The notes: generated by a model not told the origin, from the letters alone. Shown: positions 29,801 through 40,407, counted from the stretch's first letter. The stretch: DNA of 64,000 nucleotides from Vibrio gangliei (GCF_026001925.1 NZ_AP021869.1:496001-560000), one strand, 5' to 3'. Numbers and translations: made by a program.

Positions 29801-31337
29801 GGTGTGATAGAACCGCAAGTGGCCAGTCAGCACCCATAGACATCAGTGGTTCATAGCCAGTTTCAGCGAGAACGTGAATGATGTCGTTGACTTCTTCTGT
29901 TGTGATACCAAACGCTTGTTGATGCTGTAGCAATTTAGCCGCAGAAGGCTGGTGGTGCATATTGTCGGCATCAGGCAGTGTTTTTAGCGTTAATAGGTTG
30001 TCTTGAACCCATTGCTCGTAAGGTTTCGCTTTTGCGATACTATCTTTTACTTCTTCATCAGAAATAATGCGACCTTGTTCTAGATCAGCAACGAAGATAC
30101 GACCTGGTTGTAGGCGGCCACGGTATTCAATGTTCTCTGGGGCAATTTCCACTGCGCCAGATTCCGATGCCATTACCAAGAAATTGTCTTTGGTTACAGT
30201 ATAGCGAGACGGACGTAAGCCGTTACGGTCAAGTGTTGCCCCTACTTGCACACCATCGGTGAAACAAACAGACGCTGGGCCGTCCCATGGTTCCATGATG
30301 TTGGCGTGGTATTGATAGAAGGCACGACGCGCTGGATCCATGTTCTTGTTTTCTTGCCATGCTTCAGGGATAAGCATCATTAAAGCGTGTGGCAAGCTAC
30401 GGCCTGAAAGCACTAATAACTCTAGCGCCATATCAAAGTTAGAAGAATCTGAACCATTTTCAGAGCAGATCGGCAATAGCATGTCGATTTCCGCTTTTGA
30501 GAATAGATCCGATTCTAAAATGGCTTCACGCGCTTTCATCCAGTTCAAGTTACCGCGAACTGTGTTGATCTCACCATTGTGCGCAATGTAACGGAATGGT
30601 TGAGCGAGACGCCATTTAGGGAAAGTATTGGTTGAGAAACGAGAGTGAACCAACGCCAAGGCCGTAACCATGGTTGGATTTTGTAGATCAAGGAAGTATT
30701 GGGGAACTTGATCAGTGGTTAACTGACCTTTATAAACCAAAGTCTTATAAGACAATGAGTTAATATAAAAATCATCACCGATGTTTGATACAGACTCTAA
30801 GCACACGCGAACGGTGTAATTACGCAATACGTAAAGTTTACGCTCAAGCTCTTCCGGCGTCATACTTGGGCCACCAGAGATGAAAACGTGCTCAAATTGC
30901 GGTTCGGTGCTTAAAGGATCTTCACCGATCATTGAGTTATCAACCGGCAGTACACGGTAACCTAAGATCTCAAGATCAAGGCGTTTGGCATTACGCTCTA
31001 GGATATCGCGACATTGTTGGCGTTTGTGTTCATCTTTAGGGAAAAGAACCACACCAACACCGTATTTTTCGAAAGAAGGGAGCTTAATACCAAGCTTGAC
31101 CGCTTCTTCTAATAGAAATTCGTGAGGTTTTTGCAGCAGAATACCCGCACCGTCACCACTGCATGGGTCACAACCTTGACCACCGCGGTGTTCCATTCGG
31201 GCTAGCATATCGAGTGCTTGGGTTACTACCGCATGGGATTTACGGTTTTTCAAGTGAGCAACAAAACCGATTCCACAGGCATCATGCTCCAGCTCGGGAG
31301 TGTACAATCCTTGTGTACTGTGCTCTCTACTTACCAT
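26793..31337 (-). CDS. gltB: Glutamate synthase large (alpha) subunit
   Basis: GltB makes two glutamates from glutamine and 2-oxoglutarate. From ATG 31337 the product is 1514 residues: a short propeptide, then Cys21 (HDACGIGF), the amidotransferase nucleophile of the mature enzyme. A central domain, an FMN-binding synthase domain ([15 protein letters not shown]), the [3Fe-4S] motif [15 protein letters not shown], and the C-terminal GXGXG beta-helix follow. ATG 31337 is preceded by AAGGATG; an in-frame GTG at 31400 with AAAGGA five bases upstream is a real alternative that would lengthen the propeptide by 21 residues. Confidence 0.96.
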   Translation of the reverse strand: MVSREHSTQGLYTPELEHDACGIGFVAHLKNRKSHAVVTQALDMLARMEHRGGQGCDPCSGDGAGILLQKPHEFLLEEAVKLGIKLPSFEKYGVGVVLFPKDEHKRQQCRDILERNAKRLDLEILGYRVLPVDNSMIGEDPLSTEPQFEHVFISGGPSMTPEELERKLYVLRNYTVRVCLESVSNIGDDFYINSLSYKTLVYKGQLTTDQVPQYFLDLQNPTMVTALALVHSRFSTNTFPKWRLAQPFRYIAHNGEINTVRGNLNWMKAREAILESDLFSKAEIDMLLPICSENGSDSSNFDMALELLVLSGRSLPHALMMLIPEAWQENKNMDPARRAFYQYHANIMEPWDGPASVCFTDGVQVGATLDRNGLRPSRYTVTKDNFLVMASESGAVEIAPENIEYRGRLQPGRIFVADLEQGRIISDEEVKDSIAKAKPYEQWVQDNLLTLKTLPDADNMHHQPSAAKLLQHQQAFGITTEEVNDIIHVLAETGYEPLMSMGADWPLAVLSHQSQHLSHYFKQLFAQVTNPPIDPIRERMVMSLNTYLGRDHNLLTETPEHCRKVELESPVLSNDELEKLRAIDNEHLQAKTLDIVFRATEEPGKLERALKRICQYAEDAVIDGYSIILLTDRATNSNHAAIPAMLAVGAVHHHLIRKGLRAKCDIVIETGDARETHHFATLVGYGANAVNPYLVTETIVDLQKKKKLDPEVPTEQYFNNYRKGINAGLLKIFSKMGISTLQSYHGAQIFEALGISKAVVDKYFTGTVSRIQGLTIDDIAREVLVRHRVGYPTREIPIQMLDVGGVYQWKQRGEKHLFNPETISLLQQSTRNKDYAQFKQYAKAVDDQGDNAATLRSQLDFIKNPAGSIPLEEVEPIESILKRFATGAMSFGSISYEAHSTLAVAMNRIGAKSNSGEGGEDPIRFEKKANGDWERSAIKQVASGRFGVTSYYLTNADELQIKMAQGAKPGEGGQLPGDKVDDWIGATRHSTPGVGLISPPPHHDIYSIEDLAQLIYDLKNANRDSRVNVKLVSEAGVGTIASGVAKAKADVVLIAGFDGGTGASPMSSIRHTGLPWELGLAETHQTLLKNGLRNRIVVQSDGQMKTPRDLAIATLLGAEEWGVATAALVVEGCIMMRKCHKNTCPVGIATQNKTLRERFDGRVEDVVTFFQYMAEGLREIMAELGFRTIEEMVGQSQKLKVRDDIQHWKYKNLDLSPVLYIQEPRAEDGVYNQKQQNHGLDEVLDRKLIEVAQPALTKGEAVEALFPIINTDRSTGTMLSNEISKVYKDQGLPKPMNVKFTGSAGQSFGAFLAKGVKFEVEGDANDYWGKGLSGGTLVLYPDRRSTVVAEDNIVVGNVCFYGATSGESFIRGMAGERFCVRNSGAHVVVEGVGDHGCEYMTGGSAIILGSTGRNFAAGMSGGVAYVWDKQGDFDTKLNPELVDLDPIEAEDKAFIKDMLTKHAEYTGSTVAKDFLANFDANLASLVKVMPRDYKAVLQKRKQAANKEELEAVNG

Positions 31338-31952
31338 AGGTACATCCTTCCAAGTTAAATAGCAGCTTTGATTCGCTTCAATGCGTCTCTTTAAAGCCAC
31401 TTTGTCCTTTTATTTACTTATAATCTTCAACTTACTTCGACATTGCTCGGTCTAGTAAGTGCGATTCCTTTCAACCATTCGCAGAAAAGTATTTGCGAAA
31501 AAAGCGGTTCCTTAGTTCCTTTTGTATCTGCTTGAACACATATCCAGTGTTTTATGCTTTTTTAAAAGGAAGTGCTAGCGATTTACTCCTGAATTTTGAC
31601 GTGATTCCTATCACGAAAACACAGAATCGTTCACCCATCCTACATTTTTGTACTATGTAATTCCAACGAAAGTTGAATAAAAGTGATGATTTTTTTTTCT
31701 TATTTTGCATATTAAAAGAGCAAAATACGCTGATGGTTTGAATTTTATGCTGTTTTTATGAATATATATTTTAAAAATTCGTTCCAATCTATTTGTGCTG
31801 TTTAGTGCGGTTGATATTATTGACACTAACTAAAGGGGAGGGGATGAATAAAAATATCATCGGATTGTGAGCCCATAGCCCCACATTCTATGCGATTGCT
31901 TGTAAGATAACAGAAGATGATTCGTTATTTTGAATGGTTAGATAGGTGATAA
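31338..31952. promoter_or_regulatory. Divergent control region between gltB and the GGDEF-fold gene, with a CRP-like site
   Basis: About 615 bases of AT-rich sequence between divergent genes. GTGA-6-TCAC at 31601-31614 is an inverted repeat with CRP half-sites at the canonical spacing (outer bases C and G instead of T and A). It lies about 265 bases upstream of gltB. CRP and Lrp control of gltBD is known in E. coli. Near the other end is a very strong ribosome site followed by a nine-codon ORF (31844-31870). No other gene is seen. Confidence 0.5.
31844..31870 (+). CDS. Possible 8-residue leader ORF upstream of the GGDEF-fold gene
   Basis: ATG at 31844 is preceded by AAAGGGGAGGGG and followed by codons for MNKNIIGL and TGA. 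The ribosome site is stronger than that of the large gene beginning 82 bases downstream. The peptide has no evident amino-acid bias for attenuation. It may be chance, a regulatory upstream ORF, or a ribosome standby site. Confidence 0.25.
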   Translation: MNKNIIGL

Positions 31953-33698
31953 ATGGATTGGTTGTACTTAAAAGGCCATGGAATATTAGTCGATATCGTG
32001 TTTGTACTGCTGTGTTTATCGGTGGTGTATTACTTTTATTTCCGTAATACCAAGCAAGTGGTGGCACTTGTTAAAGAAACGCCGACCGCCATATTCCTCG
32101 TTGGGTGCCAAGATGGTGAAATTGTTGATGCTAACCGGATGGCTAGGCAGCTCCTATCGATTCGCCGTGTCGGGAAACGATATCTCGCACCATCACTGAT
32201 TACACCTAAGATCCTGTTGGCGATGATTGATAAGGCGAAAAGTTCTCCTCTTCAAGATTGGTCTATTTCTGAACATCATAAAATCCGCGTGCATTTCACA
32301 TTTAGCCAATCTATCGTTGATAGCAAAAAGGTATGGGCGGTTCATGCGACATTACCTCAACCAATCGCAAATCTCAGTCAAGAATCATTACTGAGCCTAC
32401 AAGCATTTAATGCGTTATCTCAGCTCGTTTTTCTTAAAGATGTCGATGGAAATTTAGTCTCCACTAATTCCGCCTATCAACGCTTTTGGGCCCATCGAGA
32501 AATGGAAGGCTGCGGTATGATGTTGCTAGACAATATAGAAAGTGGTTTTTCTAACAAGCGTTGGACGACGACGCCGGCTGGTGATAGTTGTTTACTTGAA
32601 ACTCATGTTACTCCAGTGAAATCTGAAGGTGGTAAAATCATCGGCAGTATTGGCATCAGTTATGATGTGTCGGATTGGTTTTATATGCAGCAATCTTGCA
32701 GTGATGAAATTGCTAAACGGCAAACCATGGAATTGGATCTAAAGAAAAGCGAAACCTTATTACAGTCCATTTTGACCGCTTCTCCTTACCCTATCGCCTT
32801 GATGAACCAGCAAAGAGTTCATGAAGCTTGCAACCAAGCCTATGCCGATTCTTTAGGCATTGCGAGCCCCGACCAGATCATTGGGCACAGCTTAGAAGAG
32901 CTATTACCGCAGCATCTTATTGAGCGTTTTGAAGAGTCTGACCGAGAAGTGTTAGAGAAAGGCAATACGTTGCGTTTCATCGATATGGTGAAAAATATTC
33001 ACGGTGAGCCTGTTTGGTGGGATGTACTCAAAGCGCCTTATACAGAACCTTTTACTGGTAACACAGGATGCTTAGTTATTGCACGTGATGTAACTGAACA
33101 TATTGCTGCAGAGCAAAAGCTGGCTAAAGCCTATTCTGAAATAGAACGCTTATGTTACTTTGATACTCAATTGCATTTGCCTAATCAGCGCTATTTTGAC
33201 AGTCAATTACAGGCAGTGTGGCGATTGCATCTTCGTCAAGAATCCCCCTTAACCGTCATGATTTGTCACCTGGATAATTTAGATAGTTATCAACAACAGT
33301 ATGGGGATGAATCGGCCCAGGAAGTGCTGTCGCTTGCTGCGAGCGCATTAGAACAAGCGATCCAGCGAGGGGCTGATTTATTGGCAGTGAATGAACAAAA
33401 TGAATTTATTTTCTTATTGCCTGAAACACAAATGCCGGCCTGCCAGTTAGTCGTTGATAAAATTCATGCGGCGATAGATAAACTCAACATTGAATTTAGG
33501 CACCGTGAGCGCGAGATAAAAATGACCGCAAGTCTTGGTGTGTCGAGCGCTATACCGCTACGCCATTTTGAACCAGAGATAATGGTGACATTGGCTTATC
33601 AAGCATTAAATGAGGCCAAACAAGCCGGTGGTAATCAAACTCAAGTGCGTTTCCTTTCACAATTAGAAAGCTCACATTCTGAGCGGAGTTCTTCATGA
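31953..33698 (+). CDS. Membrane-anchored PAS-PAS protein with degenerate GGDEF domain
   Basis: A 581-residue protein with an N-terminal membrane helix (about residues 10-28), three PAS-like regions (about 35-90, 140-235 and 260-385, the last followed by VARDVTEH-type PAC sequence IARDVTEHIAAEQ), and a C-terminal GGDEF fold (about 395-570). The catalytic loop is NEQNEF at 480-485 instead of GG(D/E)EF, so c-di-GMP synthesis is very unlikely. There is no EAL domain. The stop overlaps the arcB start by four bases (ATGA), so it is co-expressed with arcB. A sensory or partner role is inference. Confidence 0.85.
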   Translation: MDWLYLKGHGILVDIVFVLLCLSVVYYFYFRNTKQVVALVKETPTAIFLVGCQDGEIVDANRMARQLLSIRRVGKRYLAPSLITPKILLAMIDKAKSSPLQDWSISEHHKIRVHFTFSQSIVDSKKVWAVHATLPQPIANLSQESLLSLQAFNALSQLVFLKDVDGNLVSTNSAYQRFWAHREMEGCGMMLLDNIESGFSNKRWTTTPAGDSCLLETHVTPVKSEGGKIIGSIGISYDVSDWFYMQQSCSDEIAKRQTMELDLKKSETLLQSILTASPYPIALMNQQRVHEACNQAYADSLGIASPDQIIGHSLEELLPQHLIERFEESDREVLEKGNTLRFIDMVKNIHGEPVWWDVLKAPYTEPFTGNTGCLVIARDVTEHIAAEQKLAKAYSEIERLCYFDTQLHLPNQRYFDSQLQAVWRLHLRQESPLTVMICHLDNLDSYQQQYGDESAQEVLSLAASALEQAIQRGADLLAVNEQNEFIFLLPETQMPACQLVVDKIHAAIDKLNIEFRHREREIKMTASLGVSSAIPLRHFEPEIMVTLAYQALNEAKQAGGNQTQVRFLSQLESSHSERSSS

Positions 33699-36043
33699 AG
33701 TTATTAAAAAAACTCGCTCAATATTATGTCGATTTATTGGTTAAATTGGGCATGGTGCGTTTTTCCATGTTACTGGCGTTGGCATTGGTGTGTTTCTCTG
33801 TATCAATACAAGCCGTTGTGAGCATAATTTGGCGTGGAGAAGTCGATAATATCGTGATCATCCGTTCCATCTTCTTTGGTCTATTGATCACGCCTTGGGC
33901 GGTGTATTTTCTGACGGTGGTGGTTGATCAACTGGAAGAATCAAGGCAAAAACTCAGTAATATGGTGGTGAAGCTCAAAGACATGCGTCAACGAGATCAT
34001 CAGCTGAACCTCGAACTTCAACAGAATATTCATAAATTAAATCAAGAGATCATTGAAAGAGAAAAGGCAGAGGAAGCTCGCCTTGAAATGATGCAAGACC
34101 TTGAAAACGAAGTTTATCACCGTGAGCGGACTCAGATGGAGCTAGCTGAAAGTACGTCGTTAATGCGTTCATTTCTCGATGCCTCGCCTGACTTAATTTA
34201 TTATCGCAGCACAGAAGGGGTGTTTTTAGGTTGTAATAAATCGTTCGAGGAGTTGCTTGGCATGCCTCAATCCGAATTAGTCGGGATGTCAATCGATGAT
34301 GTATATAAAGACGAAGCGACCTTACGCCAAATTAAAAGCACCGATAACACGGTCTTTACCGAAAATCGAGAATTGGCATACGACATTTGGCTTGAATATC
34401 CGAATGGCCGAAAAGCGTTTTTTGAATTTCGTAAGTTACCATTTTATAGCAAATCCAATGAGTTATTAGGCCTAGTTGGATTTGGTCGTGACATCACTGA
34501 ACGCAAAGCCTACCAAGATGCATTGGTCAAAGCCAGCCAAGATAAAATCACGTTTATTTCAACCATTAGCCACGAATTAAGAACACCGTTGAATGGCATT
34601 GTTGGATTAAGTCGCATGCTTCTGGATTCAAAATTAGATCAAGAACAGCGTCAGTATATGCAAACCATTAATATTAGTGCGATTACTTTAGGGCATATTT
34701 TTAATGATGTGATTGACCTTGATAAGTTGGATCGAACTCAACTTGAACTGCTGCCTGTTGAAACGGATTTACAAGCGTTTATTACGGATATTGAAACCAT
34801 TTCTGGTTTGATGGCCGAACAAAAAGGGCTTAGTTTCGAACTAGACCAACTCACTGATTTACCGGATGCCATTATGGTGGATGCGACTCGTTTGCGTCAG
34901 GTGTTATGGAATTTATTAAATAATGCCATGAAGTTCACCAAGCAAGGCGGTGTGACCGTTAATGTCAGTGCTGAGTTTGATGATGAATGGGCCAACCTAG
35001 AATTTGAGATTGAAGATACCGGCATTGGTATTCCCGAGAGTGAGATCGATAACATCTTTGGAATGTACTATCAGGTTAAATCGGGCAAAGATAACTTACA
35101 TGCGGTTGGTACCGGTATTGGCTTAGCGATATCGAAAGAATTCGCGCGTCGTATGAATGGCGATATTACCGTAAGCAGTGAACTGGGCTTTGGCAGTACC
35201 TTTACGGTATCGATTAAGGTGCCGGTTGCGCATTTGGAAGCAACGAGTGAAGAACTAAACGCTCAAACCAGTCTACGCATCTTCATGGTAGAAGATATTG
35301 AACTCAATGTGACCGTTGCCCGTTCCGTACTAGAAAATCTAGGGCATAGCGTTGAAGTGGCGATGTCGGGGGAGGAAGCATTAAGCAAGTTTAACCCTGA
35401 GCGGTATGACTTGGTATTTTTGGATATTCAACTGCCAGACATGACCGGCTTTGATATTGCGCAGAATTTTAGAAAACACTATCAAACCTTGCCACCATTA
35501 GTCGCATTAACCGCAAATGTGATGAAAGATAAACAAGAATACCTTACTAAAAGTATGGACGATGTCATAAGCAAACCTTTGGCGGTTAAAGATGTTTATC
35601 ACGTTATTAATAAATTTGCTCCGTCCTCTAGTGAGTTAGCGCAACTCGAAACTCAGGGCAGCCATTCTGAGTCGAATCAAACAGAAAGCGCCGAGAATGG
35701 CATTATCGATACAGACATGTTGCTTTCTTATATTGAAATAGTCGGTACTCAACCTGTGTTAGATAGTGTGGCAATGTTTGAATCGGCCATGCCTAATTAC
35801 ATGTCACTGTTAAATCAATATTTGGCGGAACAAGACGATGATAATGTCGTCTCGGAGGCACATAAGATCAAAGGTGCAGCGGGATCCGTTGGTTTACAAC
35901 GAATTCAGCGTTTAGCGCAATTGGCCCAAACCCCTGAGGCCGAAGAGTGGCGTGAAAAGGTTGCGGGTTGGGTTGAAGAGATTAATCAGAATTATCAAAA
36001 AGACATCGAACTGTTGAAGGTATGGATGAAACAACAAGGCTAG
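33695..36043 (+). CDS. arcB: Aerobic respiration control hybrid sensor kinase ArcB
   Basis: ArcB senses quinone redox state and phosphorylates ArcA when oxygen is scarce. Two membrane helices (about 22-45 and 57-78), a coiled linker, a PAS domain (155-270), the histidine kinase with His293 (STISHELRTPLNG), an HATPase domain, a receiver (LDIQLPDM) and a C-terminal Hpt (EAHKIKGAAGSVG) are all present. 782 residues, like E. coli (778). Cys180 is conserved, but the position of E. coli Cys241 is Phe242 (GRKAFFEF), so the known disulfide pair is incomplete. It is coupled to the preceding PAS/GGDEF gene. Confidence 0.96.
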   Translation: MKLLKKLAQYYVDLLVKLGMVRFSMLLALALVCFSVSIQAVVSIIWRGEVDNIVIIRSIFFGLLITPWAVYFLTVVVDQLEESRQKLSNMVVKLKDMRQRDHQLNLELQQNIHKLNQEIIEREKAEEARLEMMQDLENEVYHRERTQMELAESTSLMRSFLDASPDLIYYRSTEGVFLGCNKSFEELLGMPQSELVGMSIDDVYKDEATLRQIKSTDNTVFTENRELAYDIWLEYPNGRKAFFEFRKLPFYSKSNELLGLVGFGRDITERKAYQDALVKASQDKITFISTISHELRTPLNGIVGLSRMLLDSKLDQEQRQYMQTINISAITLGHIFNDVIDLDKLDRTQLELLPVETDLQAFITDIETISGLMAEQKGLSFELDQLTDLPDAIMVDATRLRQVLWNLLNNAMKFTKQGGVTVNVSAEFDDEWANLEFEIEDTGIGIPESEIDNIFGMYYQVKSGKDNLHAVGTGIGLAISKEFARRMNGDITVSSELGFGSTFTVSIKVPVAHLEATSEELNAQTSLRIFMVEDIELNVTVARSVLENLGHSVEVAMSGEEALSKFNPERYDLVFLDIQLPDMTGFDIAQNFRKHYQTLPPLVALTANVMKDKQEYLTKSMDDVISKPLAVKDVYHVINKFAPSSSELAQLETQGSHSESNQTESAENGIIDTDMLLSYIEIVGTQPVLDSVAMFESAMPNYMSLLNQYLAEQDDDNVVSEAHKIKGAAGSVGLQRIQRLAQLAQTPEAEEWREKVAGWVEEINQNYQKDIELLKVWMKQQG

Positions 36044-36093
36044 TGGTTTTTACCCGCTCGTTTCATTCGTCGTTATCTGAAAATGGAGATATG

Positions 36094-36128
36094 AAAAAGG
36101 CCTTGTGATCGCTCATAAGGCCTTTGTT
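36094..36128. terminator. Bidirectional terminator between arcB and arcA
   Basis: AAAGGCCTT (36096-36104) pairs with AAGGCCTTT (36117-36125) with A-rich and T-rich flanks, serving the convergent genes. Confidence 0.75.
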
Positions 36129-36144
36129 GTTTCATTGGGCGATA

Positions 36145-36861
36145 CTACTCGCTTAGGTCACCGCAAAAACGGTAGCCTTCACCATGGATGGTGGCAATGA
36201 TCTCAGGCGTATCCGCCACAGATTCGAAATGCTTACGAATACGACGAATTGTTACATCGACTGTGCGGTCATGAGGTTTTAGCTCGCGTCCAGTCATTTT
36301 CTTCAATAGGTCAGCACGAGTTTGGATTTTGCCAGGGTTTTCACAGAAGTGAAGAAGGGCACGGAACTCAGAGCGAGGTAATTTGTAGCTTTCGCCCATA
36401 GGGTTAACTAAAGAACGGCTATTAATATCCAATACCCAACCGTTGAATTCGTATTTTTCAACCACACGCTTATCTTCTTGTGATTCGCCTTGGTTCATTG
36501 AGCGATGAAGTAGATTGCGAGCACGGATGGTTAATTCACGAGGGTTAAATGGTTTAGTGATGTAATCATCAGCACCAATTTCTAAGCCTAAGATTTTATC
36601 GACTTCGTTATCACGACCAGTTAAGAACATTAAAGCAACGTTCGCTTGTTCTCTTAGTTCACGAGCCAATAATAAGCCATTTTTACCTGGTAGGTTGATG
36701 TCCATAATGACCAAGTTGATAGCATTTTCAGACAAAATCTGATGCATGCTATCGCCATCAATGGCTTCAAAAACAGTATATCCTTCTGCTTCAAAAATAG
36801 TCTTCAGCGTGTTGCGTGTGACTTGTTCGTCTTCAACGATAAGAATTTGTGGGGTATGCAT
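36145..36861 (-). CDS. arcA: Two-component response regulator ArcA
   Basis: ArcA is the DNA-binding partner of ArcB and represses aerobic respiration genes under low oxygen. The 238-residue OmpR-family protein has the receiver domain with phospho-acceptor Asp54 ([13 protein letters not shown]), Thr and Lys in the switch positions ([15 protein letters not shown]), and a winged-helix domain ending [10 protein letters not shown]. It converges with arcB; in E. coli the two genes are far apart. A perfect FNR box lies about 240 bases upstream of its start. Confidence 0.97.
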   Translation of the reverse strand: MHTPQILIVEDEQVTRNTLKTIFEAEGYTVFEAIDGDSMHQILSENAINLVIMDINLPGKNGLLLARELREQANVALMFLTGRDNEVDKILGLEIGADDYITKPFNPRELTIRARNLLHRSMNQGESQEDKRVVEKYEFNGWVLDINSRSLVNPMGESYKLPRSEFRALLHFCENPGKIQTRADLLKKMTGRELKPHDRTVDVTIRRIRKHFESVADTPEIIATIHGEGYRFCGDLSE

Positions 36862-37098
36862 AGGAGTACCTAAATCATGACTTTAAATGGTTTAATTCAT
36901 TCTAGATAAAAATAACATTTTGCTAGCAATTTCATGCGGAACAACAGACAAGGCATCATCGCTAGACATGTAACTACTATCAACTTAGCTCAAAATACGG
37001 CAAAAAACGGTTAGCTAAGCCTTTGTATACGATGTAACTGAGTCTACAGTCTTAACAGCTTGCTAACAATATGTGTGAATCGGCTATTATCAAGTTTG

Positions 37099-37112
37099 TT
37101 GATTTGCATCAA
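37099..37112. promoter_or_regulatory. FNR box in the arcA / RraA-like divergent region
   Basis: TTGAT-TTGC-ATCAA matches the FNR consensus TTGATnnnnATCAA in all ten defined positions. It lies 237 bases upstream of arcA and 59 bases before the divergent RraA-fold gene, in a 309-base spacer without other genes. FNR activates arcA in E. coli. The position nearer the RraA-fold gene suggests control of that gene too. Confidence 0.7.
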
Positions 37113-37170
37113 TCAGTTTGAAAAATAAATGTTAAAAACAGCATCAGAAACCTATGGATGAGGGAATAAT

Positions 37171-37665
37171 ATGAAAGATTTACTACCGGAATTATGTGAC
37201 AGATATGCTGAACAATTGACGTTGATTCCCGCCGCTTGGAAAAGTTTTGGCGGTAAAGTCGCATTCTATGGTGAGGTCGTCACTTTGCGTTGTTACCTTG
37301 ATAATAGTTTGGTCAGAGAAATATTGTCACAAAAGGGCAACGGAAAAGTCTTGTTGGTTGATGGTAACGGTGCATTAGAAAAAGCGTTATTAGGTGACCA
37401 GCTCGCGATATTAGCGCAAGAAAATGGCTGGCAAGGCGTGATTGTATATGGCGCTGTTAGAGATGTTCATACCTTGTCGCAAATTGATTTAGGGGTTCAA
37501 GCACTCGGTGCGAGTCCATTCAAAACCGATAAACGAGGCGCAGGAGAGAAAAATACCAGCTTGGAGATAGCCGGCGTGACGGTTTTACCTGGTGATTATA
37601 TTTATGCAGATTGGAATGGCGTCTTGATCAGTACTCATGCTGTCGATATGAGTGAGTTTGATTAA
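37171..37665 (+). CDS. RraA-fold protein (putative HMG aldolase / regulator of RNase E family)
   Basis: A 164-residue protein of the RraA/MenG-like family. Members include RraA, an RNase E inhibitor, and 4-hydroxy-4-methyl-2-oxoglutarate aldolases with oxaloacetate decarboxylase activity. Visible are [22 protein letters not shown] and [22 protein letters not shown]; the Arg-Asp pair in VRD is used for metal and substrate binding in the aldolases, so an enzyme is at least possible. Sequence alone does not separate the two roles. The true rraA usually sits next to menA, which is absent here. It is divergent from arcA with an FNR box between. Confidence 0.8.
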   Translation: MKDLLPELCDRYAEQLTLIPAAWKSFGGKVAFYGEVVTLRCYLDNSLVREILSQKGNGKVLLVDGNGALEKALLGDQLAILAQENGWQGVIVYGAVRDVHTLSQIDLGVQALGASPFKTDKRGAGEKNTSLEIAGVTVLPGDYIYADWNGVLISTHAVDMSEFD

Positions 37666-37789
37666 CGCTAATTTATATGATTTTCATCTCTATAATTAAT
37701 TAAAACCCGAATAAATCGAAGTTTTCATTGACTCTTGATGGTTAAATCGGTAAATGTAGAGTTACTTGATAATACAAGACGATATAACA

Positions 37790-37864
37790 ATGATGTTTTT
37801 TACCAGCGCTATGATTATGACCACCATTATTACCGACACTACGTATGTTGGGGCGGGCTGGTAA
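37790..37864 (+). CDS. thrL: thr operon leader peptide
   Basis: A 24-residue [27 protein letters not shown], with six Thr and three Ile codons in a cluster. It precedes an intrinsic terminator and thrA, the arrangement of transcription attenuation: scarcity of Thr or Ile stalls the ribosome on the regulatory codons and prevents terminator formation. A possible promoter lies upstream (TTGACT at 37728-37733). Too short for most gene finders. Confidence 0.9.
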   Translation: MMFFTSAMIMTTIITDTTYVGAGW

Positions 37865-37880
37865 GCGAAAGTTTTCAAAA

Positions 37881-37915
37881 AAGGCCTGTATCCCACCAGA
37901 TACAGGCCTTTTTTT
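37881..37915 (+). terminator. thr operon attenuator
   Basis: An 11-bp stem (37881-37891 with 37900-37910), 8-base loop, followed by seven T residues, 17 bases after the thrL stop and 32 bases before thrA. Confidence 0.9.
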
Positions 37916-37946
37916 ATGCCAATTTGAAGTAAGTTTGGAGGAAGGG

Positions 37947-40406
37947 ATGCGAGTACTTAAATTTGGAGGGTCTTCACTGGCCGATGCCGATCGTTTTTTA
38001 AGGGCGGCAGACATTATTATCAATAATGCTCAACAAGAAGAGGTGGCTGTCGTTTTATCAGCACCAGGGAAAACGACCAATAAGTTGGTCGCTGTGATTG
38101 AAAATACACTCAAAAATGGCGAATCAGAATTATTGATTAATGAGCTTGAACAGTCTTTTTACGATTTATTTGATCAAGTAAAACAGCAAGTGCCACAGCT
38201 AGAAAGCCAAGCATTTGATAATCAAGTTAACACATCAATTAAACAACTACGCCAATATGTGCATGGGATGGCGCTATTGGGTATGTGCCCTGACCACGTG
38301 AATGCTCGCATTATCAGCAAAGGTGAGCGAGTTTCGATTCAGCTAATGAAATCTGTCATCGAAGCAAAGGGCAAATTGGCCAGTCTTATTGACCCTGTGG
38401 AATATTTGTTTGCTAAAGGCGATCATCTCGAAGCTATGGTTGATGTTGATATTTCTACTGCAAATTTCCAACGTAAGCCACTTCCGCAAGGTCACATCAA
38501 CATCATGCCGGGTTTTACTGCCGGTAATGCGCAGGGCGAGCTAGTCACACTAGGTCGTAATGGTTCGGATTATTCCGCGGCTGTTTTAGCTGCTTGTTTA
38601 CGTGCTGATTGTTGTGAAATCTGGACAGATGTGGATGGCGTATATAACTGTGACCCTCGTTTAGTGGAAGATGCGCGCTTATTGAAATCATTAAGCTACC
38701 AAGAAGCGATGGAATTATCTTATTTTGGCGCTTCGGTACTTCACCCGAAAACCATTGCTCCTATTGCTCAATTTCAAATCCCTTGTCTCATCAAAAACAG
38801 CTTTAACCCTCAAGGTGCCGGCACGCTTATCGGTCAAGATACCGGTGAAGATAATCTAGCGATTAAAGGCATTACCACTTTGAGCCAACTCACCATGGTC
38901 AACGTTTCCGGCCCAGGTATGAAAGGCATGGTTGGCATGGCAAGTCGTGTGTTTGGCGCCATGTCGACGTCTGGGGTGTCGATTGTGTTGATCACGCAAT
39001 CTTCTTCTGAATACAGCATCAGTTTTTGTATCGAGGCGCAAGATAAGAATAAAGCAGAACTCGCGTTGCAAAATGCGTTTGAATTAGAGCTTAAAGACGG
39101 CTTGCTTGATCCGATTGAATTTTCCGATGACGTTGCGATTATCACATTAGTGGGTGACAAAATGCGCACCGCTCGCGGCGTAGCATCGCAGTTCTTTGCT
39201 TCTCTAGCGGAAGTGAATGTGAACGTGGTAGCAATTGCACAAGGCTCATCAGAGCGTGCGATTTCGGCAGTGATCCCAGAAGATCGTATCTCTGTTGCGA
39301 TCAAAGCGTGTCATGAAAACCTATTTAACTCGAAGCATTTCTTAGATGTCTTTGTGGTTGGTGTTGGTGGTGTCGGCGGTGAGCTGGTGGATCAATTCCA
39401 GCGTCAACAAGCGAAACTGGCTGAAAAAGGCATTGTGATCCGCGTGTGTGGTTTAGCTAACTCGAAAGGCTTGTTGCTGGATAGTGAAGGTTTGCCGCTG
39501 GAAAACTGGCGTGATCGCATGTCACACGCAACAGAAGAGTTCAGCTTATCTCGTATGATTGCGCTCGTGCAACGTAACCATATTATCAACCCAGTATTGG
39601 TGGATTGTACTTCTAGCGAAGCGATCGCTAATCAATATACCGATTTCTTAGCGGCTGGTTTCCACGTCGTCACGCCAAATAAGAAAGCCAATACCGCGAG
39701 TATGAGTTACTACCATCAATTGCGAGATGCGGCGCGTAGTTCACGACGTAAGCTTATGTATGAGACCACTGTGGGTGCCGGTCTTCCCGTTATTGAAAAC
39801 CTACAAAACTTGATTTCTGCCGGCGATGAATTAGAAAAATTCAACGGTATTTTATCGGGCTCATTATCGTATATCTTCGGTAAATTAGATGAAGGTATGA
39901 CATTAAGCCAAGCGACCAATATCGCCAAAGAGAATGGCTTTACCGAACCTGATCCGCGTGACGATTTATCTGGTATGGATGTGGCTCGTAAGCTTCTTAT
40001 CCTTGCGCGCGAATCCGGCATGGAACTCGAGTTGGAAGATGTCGTGGTTGAGCAAGCGTTGCCACCGGGCTTTGATGATTCAGGTAGCGTTGAAGAATTT
40101 ATGGCGCGCTTGCCAGAAGCGGATGCATATTTTGCAAGGTTGGCATCAGAGGCCAGTGAAGTGGGTAAAGTGTTACGTTATGTTGGTACGATTGAAGACG
40201 GTAAATGCGCGGTGAAAATGATCGCTGTCGATGAAAATGATCCTATGTATAAGATCAAAGATGGTGAGAATGCGCTTGCATTTTATAGCCGTTACTACCA
40301 ACCAATTCCGTTAGTATTGCGTGGTTACGGTGCGGGTACTCAGGTGACGGCAGCCGGTGTATTCTCGGATGTGATGCGTACTTTAGGTTGGAAATTAGGA
40401 GTTTAA
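37947..40406 (+). CDS. thrA: Bifunctional aspartokinase I / homoserine dehydrogenase I
   Basis: ThrA catalyses the first and third steps toward threonine and methionine. The 819-residue protein (820 in E. coli) starts [17 protein letters not shown], the aspartokinase motif. ACT regulatory domains follow at about 315-460 and the dehydrogenase half begins at [14 protein letters not shown] near residue 470. GGAGGAAGGG just before ATG 37947 fixes the start; the open frame extends upstream through the attenuator but is not coding. thrB begins one base after its stop. Confidence 0.97.
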   Translation: MRVLKFGGSSLADADRFLRAADIIINNAQQEEVAVVLSAPGKTTNKLVAVIENTLKNGESELLINELEQSFYDLFDQVKQQVPQLESQAFDNQVNTSIKQLRQYVHGMALLGMCPDHVNARIISKGERVSIQLMKSVIEAKGKLASLIDPVEYLFAKGDHLEAMVDVDISTANFQRKPLPQGHINIMPGFTAGNAQGELVTLGRNGSDYSAAVLAACLRADCCEIWTDVDGVYNCDPRLVEDARLLKSLSYQEAMELSYFGASVLHPKTIAPIAQFQIPCLIKNSFNPQGAGTLIGQDTGEDNLAIKGITTLSQLTMVNVSGPGMKGMVGMASRVFGAMSTSGVSIVLITQSSSEYSISFCIEAQDKNKAELALQNAFELELKDGLLDPIEFSDDVAIITLVGDKMRTARGVASQFFASLAEVNVNVVAIAQGSSERAISAVIPEDRISVAIKACHENLFNSKHFLDVFVVGVGGVGGELVDQFQRQQAKLAEKGIVIRVCGLANSKGLLLDSEGLPLENWRDRMSHATEEFSLSRMIALVQRNHIINPVLVDCTSSEAIANQYTDFLAAGFHVVTPNKKANTASMSYYHQLRDAARSSRRKLMYETTVGAGLPVIENLQNLISAGDELEKFNGILSGSLSYIFGKLDEGMTLSQATNIAKENGFTEPDPRDDLSGMDVARKLLILARESGMELELEDVVVEQALPPGFDDSGSVEEFMARLPEADAYFARLASEASEVGKVLRYVGTIEDGKCAVKMIAVDENDPMYKIKDGENALAFYSRYYQPIPLVLRGYGAGTQVTAAGVFSDVMRTLGWKLGV

Positions 40407-40407
40407 T

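Noticed and set aside
37845..37946. N-terminal extension of ThrA upstream of ATG 37947
   Set aside because: The in-frame codons run through the thrL end and the attenuator; the strong ribosome site and homology fix the start at 37947.
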